A stretch of 64,000 nt of DNA from Neobacillus mesonae (GCF_001636315.1 NZ_KV440949.1:4482084-4546083), one strand, 5' to 3'; positions 42,863 to 53,194 are shown, counted from the first letter of the stretch. Notes: generated from the sequence alone by a model not told the origin. Translations and numbers: made by a program.

Positions 42863-42920
42863 AGCAGTTTTTCTTAAACTAACAATAGCAGGTTGAAATT
42901 AGAACAAGGTGGAGACATTC

Positions 42921-43652
42921 ATGCGCTTTAACGGGAAGGAAAATCATCGCGAAAAAGAAGCTCAATTTAAAGAATTACAACAGTTAATTGGAGTTTCATT
43001 TCATAACGAAAAATTATTAAAACATGCATTTACACATTCATCATATGTGAATGAGCATCGAAAAAAGCCATTCGAAGATAATGAAAGGCTTGAATTTTTG
43101 GGAGATGCTGTACTGGAGCTTACTGTTTCTCAATTCCTCTTTAAAAAATATCCGACTATGACCGAAGGAGAACTGACAAAACTTAGGGCTGCCATCGTTT
43201 GTGAGCCTTCACTTGTAAATTTTGCGAATGAGCTGGAGTTTGGAAAATTAATCCTGCTTGGCAAAGGTGAAGAAATGACAGGCGGCAGGGAGCGCCCGGC
43301 ATTGCTTGCAGATGTTTTTGAAGCGTTCATAGGCGCACTTTATTTGGATCATGGAATTGATACAGTGATTGAGTTTTTGGAAAAAACGGTCTTTCCTAAA
43401 ATAAATGCCGGTGCTTTTTCTCATGTGATGGATTTTAAAAGCCAATTGCAGGAATTTGTTCAACGTGACAGCACAGGTGTAATCGAATATTGCATCCTTC
43501 AGGAGAAGGGACCTGCCCATAATAAAGAATTTGTTTCCAAGGTCATGTTAAATGGCAAGGAATTAGGAGTTGGGACAGGCAGGTCTAAGAAGGAAGCAGA
43601 ACAGCATGCTGCACAGATGGCTTTATCTAAATTGAAAACAAAGACAACCTAG
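42921..43652 (+). CDS. rnc: Ribonuclease III
   Basis: Double-strand-specific endoribonuclease for rRNA and mRNA maturation. The catalytic domain has [17 protein letters not shown] with the metal-binding Glu/Asp near residue 53 and the second acidic site [13 protein letters not shown] near residue 125. A double-stranded RNA-binding domain covers the last 75 residues ([16 protein letters not shown] to [12 protein letters not shown]). 243 aa from the ATG six bases after AAGGTGGAG. The rnc-smc-ftsY order is as in B. subtilis. Confidence 0.96.
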   Translation: MRFNGKENHREKEAQFKELQQLIGVSFHNEKLLKHAFTHSSYVNEHRKKPFEDNERLEFLGDAVLELTVSQFLFKKYPTMTEGELTKLRAAIVCEPSLVNFANELEFGKLILLGKGEEMTGGRERPALLADVFEAFIGALYLDHGIDTVIEFLEKTVFPKINAGAFSHVMDFKSQLQEFVQRDSTGVIEYCILQEKGPAHNKEFVSKVMLNGKELGVGTGRSKKEAEQHAAQMALSKLKTKTT

Positions 43653-43706
43653 AACGGACAAATGTTTGAGAGGAGAAATCCCTTTAGCATTTAGGGAGGA
43701 TATAAA

Positions 43707-46700
43707 ATGTTTTTAAAACGGTTGGACATTATTGGCTTTAAATCTTTTGCTGACCGGATCAGTGTAGATTTTGTAACCGGAGTAACCGCGGTTGTAGGGC
43801 CCAATGGCAGTGGGAAAAGCAATATTACTGATGCTATCCGTTGGGTGCTGGGAGAGCAGTCAGCCAAGTCGCTTAGAGGCAGTAAAATGGAAGACATCAT
43901 TTTCGCCGGAAGCGATACAAGGCGCCCGCTTAATTTTGCCGAGGTAACCTTGACGCTTGATAACGAAGATCAAGGACTTGCCATTGATTACAATGAAGTA
44001 AGTGTAACAAGAAGGGTATCCCGTTCTGGGGAAAGTGAATTTTTGATAAATAAACAGCCTTGCAGGCTGAAAGATATTGTTGATTTATTTATGGATTCCG
44101 GACTTGGACGCGAAGCTTTTTCGATCATCAGTCAAGGCAAAGTCGAAGAAATCTTAAATAGCAAGGCGGAGGAACGCCGGACCATTTTTGAAGAAGCGGC
44201 CGGGGTGCTAAAGTATAAAAATCGCAAGAAAAAAGCGGAGGGGAAGCTCTTTGAAACGCAGGAAAATTTAAACCGTGTAAACGATATTCTGCATGAGTTA
44301 GAAACCCAGGTTGAGCCACTTAAAATCCATGCCTCCATGGCAAAGGATTATTTAGAGAAAAAAGAAGAACTTGAAAAATTTGAAGTAGCACTAACGGTTT
44401 ATGAAATCGAAGAATTAAACGGGAAGTGGGAAGGCCTTTCGAAACAGCTGGAAGAACATCAACAAGAGGAAATAAAGCTGTCCAGCGAACTGCAGCTAAA
44501 GGAAGCAAAAATTATTGAAATGCGTGATCAAATTTCTGCCGTTGATGAATCAATTTCAGAACTACAAAATGTCTTGCTGCATGCTAGTGAAGAACTAGAA
44601 AAGCTTGAGGGACGTAAGGAAGTATTAAAAGAGCGGCGGAAAAATGCAGCCCAGAATAAAGAACAGCTGAAAAACAATATTGATGAATTATCGGACAAAA
44701 TTGCCGGTTTGGAGCAAAATCGAGAATCCCTGGCTGAATCTGTCGGCCAGCTTGAAATGCAGGTCCAAAAACTCCGGGCATTGTTAAAGGAAAAACAGGA
44801 ACGGCTGTTATTATTTGGTGAAAATATTGATGAAACAATTGATGCCCTAAAGGGAGAATACATTGAGCTGTTAAACGAACAAGCAGGAAGTAAAAACGAA
44901 TTGAAGTATATAAAGGAGCAGTCTCTCGCGCAACAGAGAAAAACCGTCCGTCTGGATGAGGAAAATGCAAAATTCCTTTTAGAAAGGCAGAAAGCGGAGG
45001 AGAAAAGGTCCGATATTGAAAAGCGGCTTGAAGAAATCGGACAAAGGCTCAATACTCAAGTGGTCAGTTATCGTGAACTGCAGCGGCAGCTTGAAGCATT
45101 AAAAAATAATTATCAAAAACAAGAAAAAACATTGTATCAAGCCTACCAGCTTTTGCAGCAGGCAAAATCAAAAAAGGATATGCTTGAAGAATTGGAGGAG
45201 GATTACTCCGGCTTTTTCCAAGGTGTAAAAGAGGTGCTAAAGGCACGTGGAAGCAAGCTTGAAGGGATTGAAGGCGCAGTTGCGGAATTGATTAATGTTC
45301 CAAAGGAATATGGAACAGCGCTGGAAACAGCTCTTGGCGGCTCGCTGCAGCATATTGTTGTTGATACCGAACAAAACGCCCGCACAGCAATTCAATATTT
45401 AAAACAACATTCTTTTGGCAGAGCAACCTTTTTGCCGTTAAGTGTAATGAAAGGAAGACCGTTATCTCAAGCACAGATTCAGTTAATTAAGGGTCATTCT
45501 TCATTTATCGGCACCGCAGCCAGCCTCGTGCAATTTGAGGAAAAATATACAGAAGTAATGAATAATCTTTTAGGCAGTGTCGTGGTTACAAGAGATTTGA
45601 AAGGCGCCAATGAATTAGCAAAGCTTCTTCAATACCGTGTTCGCTTAGTAACCCTTGAAGGAGACGTTGTTAATCCTGGCGGTTCTATGACAGGCGGTAC
45701 GGTGAAACAAAAAACATCTTCGCTGTTAACTAGAAAAGGCGAGCTTGAGGACCTTAAAGCAAAGCTGGTTATTATGGAAGAAAAAACAGCAGCCCTCGAA
45801 GCAACCGTTAAATCGTTAAAAGAGAAGGTCCGGGAGGAAGAAGAGCAGCTGGAAGCTTTACGTAAAGCTGGCGAGGAATTAAGGATCTCTGAGCAAACAT
45901 TAAAAGGCGATCTTCGTGAGGCAGAGCTCGAAGAAAAGAATATAAATGAGCGATTGTCCATTTATGACCTGGAAAAAAGTCAATACTCCGAGGAAATTAG
46001 TAATCTGGCAAAAAGAAAAGAAGACATAACTCAAGCATTAGCTGATTATCAAAAACAGATCGCTGAGCTTGATCAGCAAATCATCCAATTAACCGAACAA
46101 AAGACGCAAGATCTCTCATCTAAAGAAGCCCTTACCACGGAAATTAATGATTTGAAAGTGGAGTTTGCTTCGAAGAATGAGCAATATTCCCACACAAAAG
46201 AGCGGTTCACCGCAATAAAGGCGGAAATTGAAGAAAGTAAGCAAAAACTGTCCATTTTGACTGATGATTTAAATCTGTTATCGACGGAAATGTCAAGCAG
46301 CTCATCAGGCGAAGAACAATTAGAAACGGCTGCAAAAAGAAAGCAGCAGGATAAAGAAACAACACTAAAATTAATTACCTCAAGAAGGCAGGAGCGCTTG
46401 GAACTCCAAGATTCATTGGAAAACTTGGAAATGGAAGCCCGTGAATTGAAGCGGCTCCATAAAGGTATGACGGTCGTATTAAAGGATGAAGAGGTAAAAT
46501 TAAACCGCCTTGATGTCGAACTGGAAAACCGACTGGCCCGCTTAAGGGAGGAATACCTTCTATCGTTTGAAGGAGCAAAGGAGCAATTCCTATTAACCGT
46601 TCCAGTTGAGGAGGCCCGGAAAAAGGTAAAGCTCATAAAACTTGCTATTGATGAACTTGGAAATGTAAATATTGGGGCAATCGAAGAATACGAGCGGGTA

Positions 46701-47273
46701 TCGGAACGCTTTGAATTTTTAACTGAACAAAAGACGGATCTTCAAGAAGCAAAGGATACGCTATTTCAGGTTATTGATGAAATGGATGAAGAGATGAAAA
46801 AACGTTTCAAGCAAACGTTTGAAGGGATTCGCGAACATTTTGAACCTGTTTTTCGCGTTCTATTTGGCGGCGGCAGAGCAGACTTGATTCTAACCGAACC
46901 GGAAGATATTTTAAATACCGGTGTGGAAATAGTCGCACAGCCTCCGGGTAAAAAGCTGCAGAATTTGGGTCTGCTTTCAGGAGGAGAACGTGCGTTAACG
47001 GCCATTGCCTTACTGTTCTCCATCTTAAAGGTACGACCGGTGCCATTCTGTATTCTGGATGAGGTGGAGGCTGCGCTCGATGAAGCGAATGTTCAGCGCT
47101 TTAGCAAATATTTAAAACGCTATAGTACTGAGACCCAGTTCATTGTAATCACCCACCGTAAAGGTACAATGGAAGAAGCCGATGTTCTCTACGGCGTGAC
47201 GATGCAGGAATCAGGTGTCTCGAAGCTTGTTTCTGTAAGGTTGGAGGATACAATAGAACTAATAGAAACTTAA
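43707..47273 (+). CDS. smc: Chromosome segregation protein SMC
   Basis: Condensin ATPase that organises and resolves the chromosome with ScpA and ScpB. 1188 aa. Walker A GPNGSGKSNI is at residues 31-40. Long coiled coils (about 170-500 and 680-1010) flank the hinge at about residues 510-670 (VLKARGSKLEGIEGAVAELI, NPGGSMTGG). The signature LSGGERALTAIALLFSIL is near 1092 and Walker B FCILDEVEAALDEANV near 1116. No interruption. The start follows AGGGAGG. Confidence 0.97.
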   Translation: MFLKRLDIIGFKSFADRISVDFVTGVTAVVGPNGSGKSNITDAIRWVLGEQSAKSLRGSKMEDIIFAGSDTRRPLNFAEVTLTLDNEDQGLAIDYNEVSVTRRVSRSGESEFLINKQPCRLKDIVDLFMDSGLGREAFSIISQGKVEEILNSKAEERRTIFEEAAGVLKYKNRKKKAEGKLFETQENLNRVNDILHELETQVEPLKIHASMAKDYLEKKEELEKFEVALTVYEIEELNGKWEGLSKQLEEHQQEEIKLSSELQLKEAKIIEMRDQISAVDESISELQNVLLHASEELEKLEGRKEVLKERRKNAAQNKEQLKNNIDELSDKIAGLEQNRESLAESVGQLEMQVQKLRALLKEKQERLLLFGENIDETIDALKGEYIELLNEQAGSKNELKYIKEQSLAQQRKTVRLDEENAKFLLERQKAEEKRSDIEKRLEEIGQRLNTQVVSYRELQRQLEALKNNYQKQEKTLYQAYQLLQQAKSKKDMLEELEEDYSGFFQGVKEVLKARGSKLEGIEGAVAELINVPKEYGTALETALGGSLQHIVVDTEQNARTAIQYLKQHSFGRATFLPLSVMKGRPLSQAQIQLIKGHSSFIGTAASLVQFEEKYTEVMNNLLGSVVVTRDLKGANELAKLLQYRVRLVTLEGDVVNPGGSMTGGTVKQKTSSLLTRKGELEDLKAKLVIMEEKTAALEATVKSLKEKVREEEEQLEALRKAGEELRISEQTLKGDLREAELEEKNINERLSIYDLEKSQYSEEISNLAKRKEDITQALADYQKQIAELDQQIIQLTEQKTQDLSSKEALTTEINDLKVEFASKNEQYSHTKERFTAIKAEIEESKQKLSILTDDLNLLSTEMSSSSSGEEQLETAAKRKQQDKETTLKLITSRRQERLELQDSLENLEMEARELKRLHKGMTVVLKDEEVKLNRLDVELENRLARLREEYLLSFEGAKEQFLLTVPVEEARKKVKLIKLAIDELGNVNIGAIEEYERVSERFEFLTEQKTDLQEAKDTLFQVIDEMDEEMKKRFKQTFEGIREHFEPVFRVLFGGGRADLILTEPEDILNTGVEIVAQPPGKKLQNLGLLSGGERALTAIALLFSILKVRPVPFCILDEVEAALDEANVQRFSKYLKRYSTETQFIVITHRKGTMEEADVLYGVTMQESGVSKLVSVRLEDTIELIET

Positions 47274-47292
47274 TATAAGGGAAGTGACGGCA

Positions 47293-48282
47293 ATGAGTTT
47301 TTTTAAAAAACTAAAGGAAAAAATCACAAAATCAACGGACTCCGTAACGGAAAAATTTAAAGAAGGTCTATCAAAAACGAGAAATAACTTTTCCTCAAAA
47401 GTAAATGATTTGGTTGCGAGATACCGGAAAGTGGATGAAGAATTCTTCGAGGAATTAGAGGAGATCCTCATTCAAGCTGATGTCGGCTTTGATACGGTAA
47501 TGGAGCTGATTGATGAGTTGAAAATGGAGGTGAAGCGGCGTAATATTCAAGAGCCGTCTGAGGTTCAAAGCGTCATTTCCGAAAAGCTTGTCGATATTTA
47601 CAATTCAGGCGAGGAGTTATCCTCTGATTTGAATATGCAGCCGGATGGCCTGACGGTTATATTATTTGTCGGGGTTAATGGGGTTGGTAAAACAACGACA
47701 ATTGGCAAGCTGGCCCACAAATTTAAGAGTGAAGGAAAGAAAGTACTGTTAGCCGCCGGCGATACATTCCGCGCCGGGGCGATTGAACAGCTTGAAGTTT
47801 GGGGGGACAGGGTTGGTGTTGAAACCATTAAGCAGGCTGAAGGCTCAGACCCTGCGGCGGTCATGTTCGATGCAATTGCTGCGGCGAAATCCCGAAAAGC
47901 GGATATTTTACTTTGTGACACGGCAGGGCGTTTGCAAAACAAAGTCAACTTGATGAAAGAGCTGGAAAAGGTAAAGCGTGTGATTGAACGGGAAATTCCT
48001 GGTGCCCCGCATGAAGTCCTGCTGGTCCTTGATGCAACGACAGGACAAAATGCCTTGATTCAGGCCAAAACGTTTAAAGAAGCAACAAGTGTCAGCGGGA
48101 TTGTCCTGTCTAAATTAGACGGTACTGCAAAGGGGGGAATTGTCCTGGCGATTCGCAAGGAATTGAATATTCCAGTGAAGTTTGTCGGGCTAGGTGAAAA
48201 AATGGATGACCTGCAGGAATTTGATGCTGAAAAATATGTATATGGCCTATTTGCCGACCAAGTGGAAAAGACGGAAGCCTAA
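47293..48282 (+). CDS. ftsY: Signal recognition particle receptor FtsY
   Basis: Membrane-associated GTPase that docks Ffh-ribosome complexes to the translocon. A short basic N-terminal segment replaces the long acidic A-domain of E. coli. The NG domain has the P-loop GVNGVGKTTTIGKLA near residue 119, DTFRAGAIEQLE near 159, DTAGRLQNK near 205 and SKLDGTAKGG near 268. 329 aa, as in B. subtilis. The start at MSFFKKLKEK is preferred to an ATG three codons upstream because of GGGAAGTG spacing. Confidence 0.96.
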   Translation: MSFFKKLKEKITKSTDSVTEKFKEGLSKTRNNFSSKVNDLVARYRKVDEEFFEELEEILIQADVGFDTVMELIDELKMEVKRRNIQEPSEVQSVISEKLVDIYNSGEELSSDLNMQPDGLTVILFVGVNGVGKTTTIGKLAHKFKSEGKKVLLAAGDTFRAGAIEQLEVWGDRVGVETIKQAEGSDPAAVMFDAIAAAKSRKADILLCDTAGRLQNKVNLMKELEKVKRVIEREIPGAPHEVLLVLDATTGQNALIQAKTFKEATSVSGIVLSKLDGTAKGGIVLAIRKELNIPVKFVGLGEKMDDLQEFDAEKYVYGLFADQVEKTEA

Positions 48283-48296
48283 CGCGGCCAAGAAGC

Positions 48297-48323
48297 AAAC
48301 AGCAGCACTTCACTGCTGTTTTT
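48297..48323 (+). terminator. Terminator after ftsY
   Basis: AAACAGCAG (48297-48305) and CTGCTGTTT (48313-48321) form a 9-bp stem with a 7-base loop, followed by TT. Confidence 0.75.
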
Positions 48324-48387
48324 GTGAAACAGACTGGCCTGCAGGTTCGATTAAATTTGAACAATATAGCAATGTAAAGATATTTTC

Positions 48388-48416
48388 TTGACAGAAACAA
48401 AATCGCTGTGTAAACT
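48388..48416 (+). promoter_or_regulatory. Promoter of ylxM-ffh
   Basis: A perfect TTGACA (48388-48393) and TAAACT (48411-48416) are spaced by 17 bases, about 55 bases before ylxM. Confidence 0.72.
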
Positions 48417-48470
48417 CATTCGTAAAGGCTTTTCACTTAACACAATCGAAGAGGAGAGGAGACGAGCAGC

Positions 48471-48803
48471 ATGCTAGAAAAAACAACGCGAATGAACTAT
48501 TTGTATGATTTCTATAATACGTTGTTAACACCGAAGCAGCAAAGCTACATGTCTCTTTATTATCTGGATGATTTCTCACTTGGTGAAATTGCCGAAGAGT
48601 ATGAAGTCAGCCGTCAAGCAGTTTATGATAATATTAAACGGACGGAAGCAATGCTTGAAGAATATGAAGGGAAGCTTTCGCTGCTGCAAAAGTTTCAAGA
48701 GCGTTCAGGACTTATTAAACAATTGAAAACTATGCTTCAGGAGGAGACCCCTTCAAAGCAGGCAATGCTGGATGTCATTGCCGAACTTGAGAATTTGGAA
48801 TAG
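48471..48803 (+). CDS. ylxM: YlxM family putative helix-turn-helix SRP-associated protein
   Basis: 110-aa UPF0122 protein. A sigma-like helix-turn-helix is clear: [41 protein letters not shown] at about residues 20-60. A helical C-terminus follows. It is almost always found next to ffh in Firmicutes, and the streptococcal homologue has been reported to modulate SRP. The function in this organism is unproven. GAGGAGAGGAG precedes the start, and ffh follows 12 bases after its stop. Confidence 0.92.
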   Translation: MLEKTTRMNYLYDFYNTLLTPKQQSYMSLYYLDDFSLGEIAEEYEVSRQAVYDNIKRTEAMLEEYEGKLSLLQKFQERSGLIKQLKTMLQEETPSKQAMLDVIAELENLE

Positions 48804-48815
48804 GAGGCGGCGTTA

Positions 48816-50168
48816 ATGGCATTTGAGGGATTAGCCGACCGACTGCAAAGTACGATACAAAAAATCCGCGGCAAGGGGAAAGTCTCTGAAGCGGATGTAA
48901 AAGAGATGATGCGTGAAGTCCGTCTGGCTTTGCTTGAGGCAGACGTTAACTTCAAGGTCGTTAAAGACTTTGTCAAAAAAGTCAGTGAACGGGCTGTAGG
49001 GCAGGAAGTATTGAAAAGCTTAACTCCCGGGCAGCAGATTATTAAAATCGTTAATGAAGAATTAACAGCGCTTATGGGCGGCGAACAAAGTAAAATTGCC
49101 GTTTCAAACCGCCCGCCGACGGTCATTATGATGGTCGGACTTCAAGGGGCGGGTAAAACGACGACAACCGGGAAGCTCGCCAATTTGCTGCGCAAAAAGT
49201 ATAATCGTAAGCCGTTGCTAGTTGCAGGAGATATATATCGCCCGGCGGCAATCAAGCAGCTTGAAACGCTGGGAAAACAATTGGACATGCCGGTATTTTC
49301 CTTAGGAGACCAGGTTAGTCCAGTTGAAATTGCCCGCCAGGCCATTGCAAAAGCAAAAGAGGATCATCATGATTATGTTCTGATTGATACCGCAGGCCGT
49401 CTACATGTTGATGAAGCTTTAATGAATGAGCTGAAGGACATTAAAGAATTAACAAAGCCGGATGAAATTTTCTTGGTTGTAGATGCAATGACCGGACAGG
49501 ATGCGGTCAATGTTGCCCAAAGTTTTAATGAACAGCTTGGGATTTCAGGAGTTGTGCTGACAAAGCTTGACGGCGACACCCGTGGTGGTGCGGCCCTGTC
49601 CATTCGTGCGGTCACTGAAAAGCCGATTAAATTTGTCGGTCTCGGCGAGAAAATGGATGCCCTGGAGCCGTTTCATCCGGAGCGAATGGCTTCGAGAATT
49701 CTCGGTATGGGTGATGTGCTGACACTAATTGAAAAAGCACAGTCCAATATCGATGAAGAAAAGGCGAAAGAATTAGAGCAGAAAATGCGGACTGCGACTT
49801 TTACGCTTGATGACTTTTTGGATCAGCTTGGTCAAGTCAAGAAGCTTGGGCCGCTCGACGAGTTGTTAAAAATGATGCCTGGTGCGAATAAAATTAAAGG
49901 GTTAAATAATATTCAAATTGATGAAAAACAGATTGCCCATGTAGAGGCTATCATCAGATCGATGACAAAGGAAGAAAAGCTTCGCCCTGAATTAATGAAC
50001 TCAAGCCGAAAGCGACGGATTGCTAAGGGCAGCGGCCGTACAGTCGCCGAAGTTAACCGTCTGCTCAAGCAGTTTGAGGACATGAAAAAGATGATGAAGC
50101 AAATGACAGGGATGCAGCAAAAGGCAAAGAAAAAAGGCGGCTTTAAATTTCCGTTTAAACCGTTTTAA
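48816..50168 (+). CDS. ffh: Signal recognition particle protein Ffh
   Basis: GTPase that binds signal sequences and the SRP RNA. The NG domain has GLQGAGKTTTTGKLA near residue 108, DIYRPAAIKQLE, DTAGRLH near 192 and TKLDGDTRGG near 248. The methionine-rich M domain lies at about 300-435, with RRRIAKGSGR-type RNA-binding sequence (KRRIAKGSGRTVAEVN) and MKKMMKQMTGMQQ. It ends in a lysine/phenylalanine tail. 450 aa. The SRP RNA gene is not in this window. Confidence 0.97.
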   Translation: MAFEGLADRLQSTIQKIRGKGKVSEADVKEMMREVRLALLEADVNFKVVKDFVKKVSERAVGQEVLKSLTPGQQIIKIVNEELTALMGGEQSKIAVSNRPPTVIMMVGLQGAGKTTTTGKLANLLRKKYNRKPLLVAGDIYRPAAIKQLETLGKQLDMPVFSLGDQVSPVEIARQAIAKAKEDHHDYVLIDTAGRLHVDEALMNELKDIKELTKPDEIFLVVDAMTGQDAVNVAQSFNEQLGISGVVLTKLDGDTRGGAALSIRAVTEKPIKFVGLGEKMDALEPFHPERMASRILGMGDVLTLIEKAQSNIDEEKAKELEQKMRTATFTLDDFLDQLGQVKKLGPLDELLKMMPGANKIKGLNNIQIDEKQIAHVEAIIRSMTKEEKLRPELMNSSRKRRIAKGSGRTVAEVNRLLKQFEDMKKMMKQMTGMQQKAKKKGGFKFPFKPF

Positions 50169-50209
50169 GTAATAAAAAAATGGTAATTCTATGTGTAAAG
50201 AAAAAACAC

Positions 50210-50238
50210 TTTACAAATGAAAAATAAATTGATATTAT
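50210..50238 (+). promoter_or_regulatory. Promoter of rpsP
   Basis: TTTACA (50210-50215) and TATTAT (50233-50238) are spaced by 17 bases, 39 bases before the rpsP start. This gives ribosomal genes a start independent of ffh. Confidence 0.65.
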
Positions 50239-50252
50239 ACTATCTTGTGTGA

Positions 50253-50549
<297 letters not shown>

Positions 50550-50559
50550 GAAACGAGCT

Positions 50560-50790
50560 ATGAAGGAATTAATTCAAACAATTGTTAAGCCTCTTGTTGA
50601 TTTTCCTGAAGACATCAAAGTAGATGCTATTGAGGATGAGACGCGTATTACGTATCATCTCTCCGTTAATAAAGCAGATATGGGTAAAGTTATTGGGAAA
50701 CAGGGGCGTGTTGCAAAAGCCATTAGGACTGTTGTTTATGCAGCAGGATCTTCACAACATAAGAAATTATTTCTGGAAATTGGTGAATAG
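50560..50790 (+). CDS. khpA: KH-domain RNA-binding protein KhpA (YlqC)
   Basis: 76-aa single KH-domain protein with the GxxG loop as VIGKQGRVAKAIRTVV near residue 44. In other Firmicutes it pairs with KhpB (Jag) to bind RNA and affect cell elongation or division. The partner is not in this window. Lies 10 bases after rpsP and is followed by a strong terminator. Confidence 0.92.
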   Translation: MKELIQTIVKPLVDFPEDIKVDAIEDETRITYHLSVNKADMGKVIGKQGRVAKAIRTVVYAAGSSQHKKLFLEIGE

Positions 50791-50806
50791 CTTTTTGCAT
50801 CTAGAT

Positions 50807-50835
50807 AAAAGGGAGGGAGAGATTCCTCCCTTTTT
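50807..50835 (+). terminator. Terminator after khpA
   Basis: AAAAGGGAGG and CCTCCCTTTT form a 10-bp perfect stem around an 8-base loop, followed by T. ylqD begins 37 bases later, so read-through or an unseen promoter is needed for the downstream genes. Confidence 0.82.
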
Positions 50836-50871
50836 GCTATAGAAAAAGTTCAACCCTTGAGGAGGACCTTC

Positions 50872-51252
50872 ATGCAGCTCATTCAAACTGTTGTAGTAAA
50901 ACAAATACTAACGGAAAATAGCAAACAGCAGCTTTTTGATCAATATCATGCCCGCAAACAACAGCTTCAAAAGGAATGTGATCAGCTTCAATTTGAATTA
51001 AAACGCTTGGAAAAGACGAAAACCTTTCCCCCCACTACATTAAAAAAACATTTTGAAAAAGAAATTCAAATGCGGAAAGAAAAAATAAAGCTTCTAGAGT
51101 TTCAAATGGAACAGCTGCATATCCTACCATTAGGAAGTGAATTGAAAGAAAAGGAAGTTCAGGCATTGGTTGAAGTGAAAGTCGGCGACAGATGGAAGGA
51201 CGATGCCGCGACAATTGTGATAAAAGACGGCATAATCGAGGATATTAGATAG
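50872..51252 (+). CDS. ylqD: YlqD family protein
   Basis: 126-aa protein of unknown function. The N-terminus MQLIQTVVVKQILTENSKQQL is followed by a charged coiled coil at about residues 23-80 and a small C-terminal beta domain (LVEVKVGDRWKDDAATIVIKDGIIEDIR). The start is set after GAGGAGG. The family is restricted to Bacilli and always lies between khpA and rimM, which hints at a ribosome-related role, but that is inference. Confidence 0.88.
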   Translation: MQLIQTVVVKQILTENSKQQLFDQYHARKQQLQKECDQLQFELKRLEKTKTFPPTTLKKHFEKEIQMRKEKIKLLEFQMEQLHILPLGSELKEKEVQALVEVKVGDRWKDDAATIVIKDGIIEDIR

Positions 51253-51265
51253 CAGGTGATGCAAA

Positions 51266-51784
51266 ATGGAAAAATGGTTTAATGTTGGAAAGATAGTCAA
51301 TACGCATGGTATTAAAGGGGAAGTGCGGGTCATTTCAAAAACCGATTTCCCTGAAGAACGATATAAAGCAGGAAATCAGCTTTATTTATTTATGCCGAAC
51401 TCCAGTACCCCTGTAGAATTGACGGTTAAGCAGCATCGGACACATAAAAATTTTGATTTATTGGTTTTTGAAGGGTATGAAAATATCAATTTAGTGGTAA
51501 AATTTCGGGATGGGATTTTAAAGGTGCCTGAGTCACAATTAAGCAATTTGCAAGAGGATGAGTTTTATTTTCATGAGATTATTGGCTGTAGAGTGTTCCT
51601 CTCTTCTGGTGATGAAATCGGGAAAATTATAGAAATTCTCACTCCCGGGGCTAATGATGTATGGGTAATAAAAGGAACAGGCGGTAAAGAGATTTTAATC
51701 CCATATATAGAGGAAGTTGTCAAAAAAGTCGATGTAAGGGAAAAAACGGTTTTAATTGAACCGATTGAAGGTCTGCTGACATGA
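51266..51784 (+). CDS. rimM: Ribosome maturation factor RimM
   Basis: Binds S19 and assists maturation of the 30S head. 172 aa. The N-terminal barrel begins [21 protein letters not shown]-terminal PRC-barrel has [31 protein letters not shown] near residue 97 and [14 protein letters not shown] near 140. It overlaps trmD by ATGA. Confidence 0.95.
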   Translation: MEKWFNVGKIVNTHGIKGEVRVISKTDFPEERYKAGNQLYLFMPNSSTPVELTVKQHRTHKNFDLLVFEGYENINLVVKFRDGILKVPESQLSNLQEDEFYFHEIIGCRVFLSSGDEIGKIIEILTPGANDVWVIKGTGGKEILIPYIEEVVKKVDVREKTVLIEPIEGLLT

Positions 51785-52524
51785 TGCAAATTGATATTCT
51801 GACGCTTTTTCCAGAAATGTTTTCCGGAGTATTTGGTCACTCCATTTTACATAAAGCAGCTGAAAAGTTCGCTGTCCAATACAATGTTGTCAACTTTCGG
51901 GAGTTTGCCGATAATAAGCATTCTTCAGTTGATGATTATCCATATGGCGGCGGTGCCGGTATGGTGTTAATGCCACAGCCAATCTTCGACGGTGTTGCTG
52001 CCCTGAAAGAAAGGGCAAAGAGTAAGAAGCCAAGAGTCATCCTTCTTTGTCCACAAGGGGCAAGGTATGACCAGCGGAAGGCTGAAGAATTAGCTAAGGA
52101 AGAGCATCTTATCTTTATTTGCGGCCATTATGAAGGATATGATGAGCGGATTCGTGAACATGTCGTGACGGATGAAATCTCAATTGGTGATTACGTCTTA
52201 ACTGGCGGGGAACTTGGCGCCATGGTCGTCATTGATAGTGTTGTGCGCCTGTTACCGGAAGTGTTGGGAAATGAGGAATCTCATATGAAAGATTCTTTTA
52301 GTACCGGCTTACTAGAACATCCGCATTATACAAGACCCGCTGATTTTCGCGGCATGAAGGTTCCCGCTGTTTTATTATCGGGAAATCATAAACTAATTGA
52401 AGAATGGCGCAACAAAGAAGCATTAAGGCGGACATTAATCAGAAGACCGGATTTGCTGGGAAAAATGGAGCTCACATCGCAGCAAGAAAAATGGCTGCGT
52501 GAAGTAGAAAAAGAAGAGAACTAG
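51781..52524 (+). CDS. trmD: tRNA (guanine-37-N1)-methyltransferase TrmD
   Basis: Methylates G37 of tRNAs to prevent frameshifting. It is a SPOUT trefoil-knot enzyme: [19 protein letters not shown] at the N-terminus, [11 protein letters not shown] near residue 57, and the SAM-binding knot [29 protein letters not shown] near residue 133. 247 aa. The start is the overlapping ATG or the next one, one codon on. It precedes rplS, which has its own promoter. Confidence 0.96.
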   Translation: MMQIDILTLFPEMFSGVFGHSILHKAAEKFAVQYNVVNFREFADNKHSSVDDYPYGGGAGMVLMPQPIFDGVAALKERAKSKKPRVILLCPQGARYDQRKAEELAKEEHLIFICGHYEGYDERIREHVVTDEISIGDYVLTGGELGAMVVIDSVVRLLPEVLGNEESHMKDSFSTGLLEHPHYTRPADFRGMKVPAVLLSGNHKLIEEWRNKEALRRTLIRRPDLLGKMELTSQQEKWLREVEKEEN

Positions 52525-52526
52525 TA

Positions 52527-52555
52527 TTGCAGCCCTGAGATAATTATGGTATGAT
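52527..52555 (+). promoter_or_regulatory. Promoter of rplS
   Basis: TTGCAG (52527-52532) and TATGAT (52550-52555) are spaced by 17 bases. The start is expected near 52562, leaving a leader of about 105 bases before rplS. Confidence 0.8.
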
Positions 52556-52561
52556 ACATCT

Positions 52562-52667
52562 TGTGACTTTAGCTGGAATTATTTCAGACTTTTAGTCTTA
52601 TAACGATGTTCCGCTGCAGTGATAGATTTTTATGTGCATGAGCATCTGTTGGAAGGAGTTGAAAACG
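52562..52667 (+). promoter_or_regulatory. Candidate L19 leader RNA (rplS 5' leader)
   Basis: A leader of about 105 bases between a strong promoter and rplS. GATGTTC (from about 52602) can pair with GAGCATC near 52640 around CGCTGCAG, forming a hairpin just before the ribosome site AAGGAG. An L19 leader motif is known from Bacillales; assignment here rests on position and foldability, not on a covariance search. The likely role is autoregulation by L19. Confidence 0.5.
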
Positions 52668-53012
52668 ATGCATAAATTAATTGAAGAAATCACTAAAGAA
52701 CAACTTCGTTCTGACCTTCCTGCGTTCCGTCCTGGTGATACTGTACGTGTACACGTTAAAGTTATCGAGGGAACTCGCGAGCGTATCCAGTTATTTGAAG
52801 GTGTTGTGATTAAGCGTCGTGGTGGTGGAATCAGCGAAACTTTCACAGTTCGTAAAATTTCTTACGGAGTTGGCGTTGAACGTACTTTCCCTGTACACAC
52901 ACCAAAAATTGCGAAGCTTGAAGTGATTCGCCGCGGTAAAGTTCGCCGTGCGAAGCTTTACTACTTACGCAGCCTTCGCGGTAAGAAAGCTCGTATTAAA
53001 GAAATTCGCTAA
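52668..53012 (+). CDS. rplS: 50S ribosomal protein L19
   Basis: 114-aa protein at the subunit interface. It reads [16 protein letters not shown], then [43 protein letters not shown] and ends [10 protein letters not shown]. The ATG follows GGAAGGAG; 12 further in-frame codons upstream belong to the leader and show no family similarity. Confidence 0.97.
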   Translation: MHKLIEEITKEQLRSDLPAFRPGDTVRVHVKVIEGTRERIQLFEGVVIKRRGGGISETFTVRKISYGVGVERTFPVHTPKIAKLEVIRRGKVRRAKLYYLRSLRGKKARIKEIR

Positions 53013-53016
53013 TATG

Positions 53017-53050
53017 AAAAAAAGAGCTTGCCATGCAGGCTCTTTTTTTA
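53017..53050 (+). terminator. Terminator after rplS
   Basis: AAAAAGAGC with GCTCTTTTT encloses TTGCCATGCAG; the T-run extends for seven bases. Confidence 0.85.
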
Positions 53051-53194
53051 TTCCAATTGATTTGCCATAAGGCAATCCGTGGTCGAAGAAAAATATTAAA
53101 ATTTGATTAAAAACTAAGTGTCCGCCGTGTTATTTAGAGCTAAGTTATGTACAATATTCTTTATAAGACTTTTTCCAGGATTGGTGGGTAACGT

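Noticed and set aside
46073..46636. Minus-strand open frame of 187 codons opposite the smc coiled coil
   Set aside because: Coiled-coil codons read backwards give long Ser/Phe-rich open frames; no gene features.
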